Source of the DNA: Jacaranda mimosifolia
Lineage: Eukaryota; Streptophyta; Magnoliopsida; Lamiales; Bignoniaceae
DNA length: 64,000 nt
Reading direction: 5' to 3'
Assembly: GCA_018894105.1 (NCBI GenBank)
Contig: CM032133.1
Coordinates: forward strand, 16,816,501 to 16,880,500
This document shows positions 56,964-64,000 of the stretch, piece by piece (positions within the stretch are counted from its first letter, which is position 1; each line of letters starts with the position of its first letter). The notes beneath the pieces were generated by a model. The model saw only the letters and a program-made list of their open reading frames with translations. It did no database searches and was not told the DNA's origin. A program made the translations under genes and the position numbers.

Positions 56964-59900
56964 TTATTGAACCATTCCATCTTGAAAACCTGGCAAATGT
57001 GGTGGCAGTAGCTGCAGCTGAGATTTAAGGTCTCTCCATTCCTCTCTAAACAAGCTGAAGCTTGAATACTTTGCCAGGACATCTATAGACACCTCCATTC
57101 TTTCGATCATTCCCGCTGCATATTGTTCAAACTCTTCAATCTTGAGCAAAAACAGCACACGTCTCCCTGGATCCGTTTCACCAGCAACATGGTAAATAAA
57201 GTCTCTTGCTTCCTCTACCCTAGCCCAGAAGCATGAATCTTGCGTCAAACCTGCATACTTGCTTCTCGGTTTATTTTCTTCGTCTCCAACTTTTCTGTCT
57301 TCCAACCACTTATCAAAAATCCTGAACCTTTTCTCCCTCCCATGCTCAATATAGTGGCCTTTTTCCAGATGCATTCCTCTCCTGTAATATTCAGCAATTT
57401 CCAGAGGCTCAACAAGGAGTTTGTAGAATTGAGAGGCATTCACATACTTTGACAGCTTGTGAAAATCAGGAGTCAGTTGATTATTTTTCAGCCTATCGAT
57501 CACGTTGTCCCAGAAACATCCGAGCCTGATTCGGTTCATATTAACTTTGAACTGTCTTTTTGAAGCACCTCTTCGCTTGAATGAGTCATAGTATCCCAAC
57601 TGATCATTAGAATCATCACAATACGCTTTATAACACTCTAACTCAGCTCTGAAAGGGGTGATCTTAGATAGGGCAACAGCCATCTTAGCACTGTTAAGAT
57701 TGCGTCTCCATCCTAATTGTCTTGTCGTTGCCAGGCAGTTCATTGCAGTTCCATAGACTGGCTCCTGGTTAGTAGTAACTAGTTAGCAAATTTTTCTGTC
57801 ATGATGATCTATTTATGTAATTATATATATGTGTATATATAGATATCTATATCTATATCTATACTATATAAAAAGAAAATGGCCCTTACATTCACAAGAC
57901 GGCGATTTTCAGAGTGCTATGCCAAATTGTTATTTACCATAATTATCTCCAGAAATACTCCGTAACTCCTTTATGCCAGTAACACATCCAATAACTTCCC
58001 ACTCATGCTCTTAAAATAAGTCATGATTATATCATGCACGCAGGGATAGTGTGCTGTAACTACTAGTATATGTATGTGTGTGTGTGTGTGTGTGTGCGCG
58101 TGGTGCTTATAAGATACCTGAGAAGATAATCCTGATGATTGCAATGCCAATGCAAGCCCTGCTTCATTGCTTGACTCAGAAAAACAGCCCATCTCTACAA
58201 AGCTTCTATTATGTAAATATTGCCAAGAAACTCTCCTGACGTAATCCTCATACATGAGATGATCCAATATAGAGGAGTTAGCCGAACCCTTTGCCATTAT
58301 CAGGTGAAGAAACTTGACAATAGCCATTGTGTTATCCAAGCAAATTGCTCCTTTCTCTGTACAAAACATGTAGCTCCCAAAGGGCCAATACTGGGTTCGT
58401 TCTTGATCCTCACCCAATCCTACCCGTGCCTCAACACAAGTCAACACTTTGTGGAATAGCTCAGCTTTGTTTTCATCAGACAATGGGGACGCCAGCTGCA
58501 TGAAGTAGGGGGAAGTCATGGATAAGTGCCAGAACTGGAACAGGGCATGGAGTTGTGGAACGAAGGGAGATGGTGGGACAAAGAGGAGTCTTGGCACTAT
58601 GTCATGTTGTGCTACAATGTGGCAAAAATTTCCAGCCCATCTTTCTTGCTGGATGGCTTGGGAAAATGATTTGTTTCCGAGCATGAGTGAACCGTAGGTG
58701 ATGCAGAATACTGATATGGAAAGAGAAGTCTTTTGAATGTAGGAAAGGAGCCAAAGTGCTGAGAGGGAAGCAACTGCACCTCCTAATGAGTGACCAGCAA
58801 AAACAACTGATTTGCTTTCATTCAATATTTCAAGCATCTGCATTTTCAGATCATGAGATTACTGACCGAGCATTCTATATATGATCAATGTTACACGGCA
58901 TAATTTTCGAGTTTGTGATTTCCAATTTTCAAAACTTCATATATAGTTGTTACACAGTGGAAAATTGAATTTCTTGTCCTATAATTTTTCTTATTTTGCA
59001 ATTTCCTTTTATAACTTGCAAAATTATAATAATTTTAGTCATGTATGTAACAAAATTTTGTCATATTTTAGACTGTTTTTTTCGCTGAAGCTCCAAAAAT
59101 AAAAATTAGTTGAAAACTTGAGCTAGCGTACCCCAAGGCAAAAATTTTCAAATTGAATCAACTTCATCGCGCTGGCTCAGCTTTTCAGGCCTTTTTTGAG
59201 AGCTCCGCCGAGAACCGAACTAAATATGATAAATTTTTAATTAATATATTCAGAATTAAAATTGCAATTATACAAATTATAGGATAAAATTATAAAGTAG
59301 ATAAAATTACGGGTTGAAAAATACAATTTTCAGTGTTACGCATCATGCAACAAATTCTTGGAACCTAAATGTTGAGGTATTTCAGGAAGAAAATTGCTGT
59401 AGCCTGTAATCTGTAGTCTTTTTTCCAATATAAAAAGCAACTGGCAAAGCTTCAATCCTTCAATGGTCTTTCTAGTAAAATTTTCTGATATTTTTGGGAG
59501 TTTTGATATCTTGAAGAAAAAACAAGAAGAAAATTCTAACCCAAATTGATTTAGACAAACCCAAACTAATTATATAATGACTGAATTATATATAATGATA
59601 TTTTATGAGAAGAACTAAGTGTAAATGTCCATTTCTGGTTCACTGAACAAAGTCCTGATCAACACACAGTGTGTGTGAATAAAAGACTTCCAACTGTTTA
59701 GCCGACATTTGAAGACGACCTCTACATGTCTTTTTGAAGACTTTCCAAAATGCATTTTTTTTTTTAAAAAAAAAAAAAAGAAAGTTAACTTATTACTTTT
59801 GTTTTTTTATTTAAATTAAATAAATGACTCGACTAGGTAGGTAATGGCACCAATCAAGTATTTATTTTTAAATGAAAATAATTAAAAATAAATTTTTAGA

Positions 59901-60753
59901 AGAAGATAGTACCGTTATCACTTGAGGAATATGCGTATATATATGCATACATCACACAAGGTCCTTTTCACTCTGTTAATGCAAATATTGCTTTGTTCTA
60001 CCAAAAAGGCGAAGGCTTTTTGGTGGAAGGCTACATGTTACCCCACCAAGACCAACTGGACCCCTAGAAAGGTAGAGGAATTTGGATGGAACAAATTCAT
60101 TGAATATGCCCCAAAACGCTGAAAACTTGATTTGTCTATTTGTTATCATACACAAATAATCCATTGGTCCACCATAATGCTCATATTTCCTATTTTTTTC
60201 ATTTCTTAAAATTATGATTTATTATTATAAATATTATTTCACGTAAAGTAATAATGTGTCATTAATATTAAACTATCAACTGCTGTTTTTAGGTTGTGCT
60301 TGAATTTAGGAATTAAAAATTTTAAACGACTCTAAAACTTTAATTTTAAGTGGATTTAAAATCCTTTCAACTATCCAAGAAAATAACTCAAAAATAATTA
60401 ATATAGGATTTCAAATTTATAATGACTATAAATTAATCAAACAAGTTAACTAGATTTTATTATTATTGATTGGAATCACTCTCAAATTTCCAATCCAAAC
60501 ACATCCTTATTATTAATTGTATGTATGCATATATGTTATACATATACACGCCAAGAATTCTTAGATCTTACTGTTAAACTCTTATCTAAAAATTCAACTG
60601 AAGAAGTATATAACTTCAAGAAAGCATTTAAAGGAAAGATATGTAAATTTGAGCTCAATCATCAATTCTTATTTCAATTTTACTTTTATTTATAACAAAA
60701 TATTTAACAGGCCAAATTTTTTGTCACGATAGTTTCAGTGGTCCTAAAACTAA

Positions 60754-60810
<57 letters not shown>

Positions 60811-62226
60811 ACACTATTGTCGCCATTTAATTAGTTAATTATGGTGACAAAGTCACAAATCAGTGGTCAGTATTGTCAGTTAGCCAATAACATTGAACAT
60901 CCCCATAATATGATTTAGTTTGATTTGACACCACTAAAATTTATATCACTGAAATAGTCGTATCATCCAAAAAAAATTAAAAAGCACGCCAGGAAAGCAA
61001 GTTGCCGAGGGGTCATTTTATTCACGTGGTAGAACATAAAGAATTTTCTATTTGCAAATAGACCCACAAAGTTTTTCAAATTAATAATTTATATGGTGAA
61101 CCTAAAGGCTGAAAGGTTGAACAAGCTTACGCCACATATACCTTTAGGGCTTATTTGCTTGGGCATATAAAATTAGACAAAATTCATTTACTAATGATAT
61201 ATAAATTAGAAATGGTATTCAATACTATGTAATCTATTGTTTGCTTTGATTTTAGAAGTTGATGATATCCACACTTGGCACTATATAATGTTTGGTTGGC
61301 AAGATTGCTTAATATGATTATACTTTATAATGTCCAAAATGTTCTAACTTCTAAGAAGATATATTTGCAAAATGATGGTTAGGGTTTTCATATGAGGGGT
61401 AAGAATGACTTTTTCATTCCTTATCATATCAGATTTAAAATGATGGAAAATGGATCAAGCCATCTTGACTTGATCCATAAACTAGCTTGGCCTATGATAT
61501 TATGTTGGACCGTAAATGTATCATGGACCATAAAAATGTGAAGCAAACAAAAGATAAAATTTGAAAATATATCTATCAAGCCTTATCATGTGAAACAAAC
61601 AAACTTTAGATTAAGTGATTAACCGTAAAAAAGTTAAGTGGAAAAGCGAATGGGAAAGCAAGAATGGGACTTTCCCCATTTCTTTGACAAACCAATTGAG
61701 GGTCTTATTGGCTTTAGTATGTATAATGCTAAGAAAAACACGAATTTTATATTCCACTTAGTGTTACTGACTATTTTCTACAAATATAATGTCCAATTAT
61801 TAATAATAGCAATTAGCACGACATTTCTTATGATTGGAGAACTAATTTTATGGCGTTACAATTGTCAAAAAATAATATGACTATGGCTATAGACAATCTG
61901 AACCTAAAATATTGATGGGCGGAATAGTAAGTGTTTGGTTATGTTTTATGGATGATTATGTTATATATATATATATATATATATATTGAAGAAATGAATT
62001 ATGATAATGGAATTGGGGAATGTGAAAGTGATACTAAAAATATGGTGGATTTTTGTTTATGTGGTGTTGGGGAATAGTTAGAAAATATTTTGAAGAGGGT
62101 TTGTACGTTTGTTTATAATTTGAGAGGGAATATTTTTTTACTGTAACAGTCAAATCAATATTTTTTTGTTGAGTGTTTGGGATGAAAATGAAATTTAATA
62201 ATATTTTTTATTTCATAAATATAATA

Positions 62227-62268
<42 letters not shown>

Positions 62269-63582
62269 AATATGAATTTTGGGGATAATGAAAGAAATAA
62301 GAGGATATTTCGGAAAAGACCTATTTAATTTGACATTTTGGAGTCAAAATACCTATGTTTGTTTATGATCCTTCAAAACAATTTTATTTTGGAGGAACAT
62401 GACCAAACATTACCTAATTATTCACCTTGTTTGTGATCCAATAACATAAGTTTCTTGCATAATAAGGGAGCTTAGGAGTTTGAATTCTAACGAGCTCCTA
62501 ATGTGTATGAACGTGAAAATATAAAAATAAAAAAACTGCATCCAGTCTTTTTAATTATTAGTATTAGTGTTGTTGGCAAATTCAACATGTCTGTTTAAAA
62601 TTTTAATTTACGTAAAATTAAAAATATATATTTAATTTCCATGTAATAATATATTTTTGAAATGATTTAACTAAATTTGTTTGATTATTTGTATGAAATA
62701 ACATATTCGAAAAGAATTAGAGAGACTAATGTTGAGGGGAGAAGGAAAAGATAATATAATTGGAAGAAAAAAAGATGTGTTATGAGAGATGAGAGAGAAA
62801 AAGAGAAAATAATCATACTAAGTGAATACATACATGCAAGTACTAGTTTTGGTCTAAAATAGATTAATTTAGTGAATACATTGATAATCATAGTGAGTAA
62901 CTATTCTAGCAATCTCAGTTCATGAATTTTAAAAATATGCGCACCGTCTCCTTTCTCTGTAAAAACATGCTACTGTGTATAGGATGTATTGCCTATTTTG
63001 ATTGTCAAATAGAATTAATTTCTATTAGCCCCAAAAAAATAATGAAAAAAAAAAAAAAATACTAACCTTCTGTTGAAAATTGTGGCTTTGATGAAAAGAA
63101 AGGAAAAGTTGGAGCAGGCCACCATCAACCATCACTGGTTCTTCCCCTTCCTCATTACTAGAAAATGAAGTCAAAATTCCCTCAGCACAATTAGTTTCCA
63201 ACTCCACCAAATTTCTGCATCTCTCCTCCGAACATTCCACCACTTGCACGCCGGAAAACGCCACGTACGCCACCGGCCCCACCATATTCACCGCAAAGCT
63301 CCGCTGGGCGTCGGCGTTGGCACGGCTGCACAGCCTCCATGACTCCTCCAGCAGTGGCGTTGAGCCCAGAAATGTTGCCAGCATTTCACTTGACTCAAAC
63401 CTGACAAAAATAAGAATAGAAAGATCAATGGAATATTATGAGCCATTTCTAATTTTCGGTAACTGTTAGACAATTCACAGTCAAATTCGGAAACTGGAAA
63501 CAAGGAAAAAAAAAAAAATTCAGAAAAAAAAAGAGTGTTGAATTTTAGTTTGGAGTAGCTACTTTGAAGTTTCGGGTGCCAT
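56964..63582 (-). CDS. PAD4: PAD4-like lipase-like immune regulator
   Basis: Four coding exons on -: 63582-63563 (20 nt), 63400-63067, 58837-58118 and 57764-56964; all introns are GT-AG, total 1875 nt, 624 residues. PAD4 forms nucleocytoplasmic heterodimers with EDS1 that act downstream of TIR-type NLR receptors and in basal immunity. The N-terminal alpha/beta-hydrolase domain has GHSLGG with Ser135, Asp197 in HDIVPR, and a candidate His247 (AELFHKV), spaced like the S-D-H triad of Arabidopsis PAD4. WPFGSYMFCTEKGA and DHLMYEDYV follow. The C-terminal EP domain has QLGYYDSFKRRGASKR, VNMNRIRLGCFWDNVID, NASQFYKLLVEPLEIAEYYR and GHYIEHGREKR. These favour PAD4 over EDS1 or SAG101. Start: FESSEMLATFLGS needs the 20-nt exon to supply its ATG (MAPETSK). 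The frame is intact, so it is probably functional. Confidence 0.93.
60754..60810. repeat. (TTA)n microsatellite in PAD4-like intron
   Basis: About 19 uninterrupted TTA units. Likely length-variable. Confidence 0.9.
61147..61605. mobile_element. Tourist/Harbinger-type MITE in PAD4-like intron
   Basis: Starts GGGCTTATTTGCTTGGGCAT, ends TGTGAAACAAACAAACT, with TTA at 61144-61146 and 61606-61608. The inverted ends match imperfectly (TTTGTTTG core). 459 bp, no coding capacity. Confidence 0.6.
61927..62414. mobile_element. MITE in PAD4-like intron
   Basis: Inverted ends GTAAGTGTTTGGTTATGTTT and, inverted from the right, GGTAATGTTTGGTCATGTTC. 488 bp, AT-rich core with TA and GT microsatellites. 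A clean target duplication was not found. Confidence 0.6.
62430..62535 (+). repeat. SINE-like unit 4
   Basis: GGGAGCTTAGGAGTTTGAATTC, then AACGAGCTCCTAATGTGTAT and an A-rich tail (AAATATAAAAATAAAAAAAC). It matches the 3' part of units 1 and 3. Confidence 0.4.
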
Positions 63583-64000
63583 TGAAGCTTCGTATTCCTT
63601 CTTTTGTTGAAGTTGGTACGGAAGAGAAGTTCGAACTTCGAAATATCAAAAGTGGAGCTTCGAGTGGAATTTGTGGAAGGCATTGCCCACTTTTTAAGTG
63701 GAATAATATCGGTTTGTAATTATAGCTTCCACCATTTTTTTTGCTTTTATTTTATTTTCGAATTTCGTACAATATATATATATATTTATACGTACATATA
63801 TAATGTTTCATAGTTAAAAAAAATTGGAAACCTATCATATATAGATCGGAGCAATTATCTTGGCCGTAGCTAGAGGTACATGCTTATATCGGGTTTGGGG
63901 GAATTTATAAATTTTTTAAAATATTTTATGAGTTCTTAAAATAAAATATTAGAATCTTTAAGTTCTCTTTATTAAAAAAACAAGCACTTTCTATTTTATT
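63583..64000 (-). promoter_or_regulatory. Promoter region of the PAD4-like gene
   Basis: AT-rich upstream DNA. TATAAATA on - at 63783-63790 lies about 200 bases before the ATG and is the best TATA candidate, but it sits in a TA-repeat tract, so the assignment is weak. No W-box cluster was evident. Confidence 0.35.

Larger units (their letters stand above)
58838..63066 (-). other. 4.2-kb second intron of the PAD4-like gene
   Basis: Runs from donor AAG|GTTAGT (63067/63066) to acceptor ATGCAG|ATGC (58838/58837). It separates the N-terminal strand region from the GHSLGG exon. It holds two MITEs (61147-61605, 61927-62414), a SINE-like unit (62430-62530), a TTA microsatellite (60754-60810), a GT microsatellite (62234-62265) and poly-A/T runs. 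Open frames within it are not protein-like. Confidence 0.85.

Overview
This is a nuclear genome segment of a flowering plant, almost certainly a eudicot. It is AT-rich and spliced, and only three host genes are convincing: the last exon of a MACPF-domain protein (CAD1/NSL1-like) at the left edge on +, an intact three-exon ATAF-type NAC transcription factor (22797-24349, -), and a complete four-exon PAD4-like gene of the EDS1/PAD4/SAG101 immune-lipase family (56964-63582, -). Two of the three (MACPF and PAD4-like) belong to families tied to defence and cell-death control, and the NAC belongs to a stress/ABA-linked subfamily. Nothing shows that the three act together; they are separated by long transposon fields. 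Assignments rest on reading the translated sequence; no database search was possible. || Layout: 1-1175 MACPF exon, ending in a 71-bp tandem duplication over the stop codon. 3760-14140 relics: a MuDR-type N-terminal relic, then a Copia retroelement split by about 6.1 kb of inserted DNA holding two hAT elements with 8-bp target-site duplications (7003-7681 and 7932-11630). 14149-18339 Gypsy gag relic on - between LTR-like repeats. 19063-22103 a long-TIR Mutator-like element with a perfect 9-bp target-site duplication, ending about 0.7 kb past the NAC stop. 22797-24505 NAC gene and core promoter, with a G-box-bearing GC island at 25870-26230. 26343-31234 a gag-only Gypsy-like element. 31331-35089 a Copia element on - that has lost RT and RNase H, with a CACTA MITE inserted at its LTR edge. 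35465-46865 AT-rich intergenic DNA with MITEs and SINE-like units. 46866-49872 a non-autonomous CACTA element. 49893-53027 a 3.1-kb solo LTR with an internal repeat array. 53041-56095 hAT, CACTA-like and Harbinger-like MITEs, one nested in another, and a LINE RNase H relic. 56964-63582 the PAD4-like gene, whose second intron is 4.2 kb and itself carries MITEs. || No candidate for a wholly new gene system was found. The least ordinary structures are: an inverted-plus-direct templated insertion inside one LTR (30958-31057); the Mutator-like element with three TIR-like arms and a perfect 24-bp palindrome; a solo-LTR array that stays open in frame for about 200 codons; the oversized MITE-bearing intron and 20-nt first coding segment of the PAD4-like gene; and dispersed SINE-like units.
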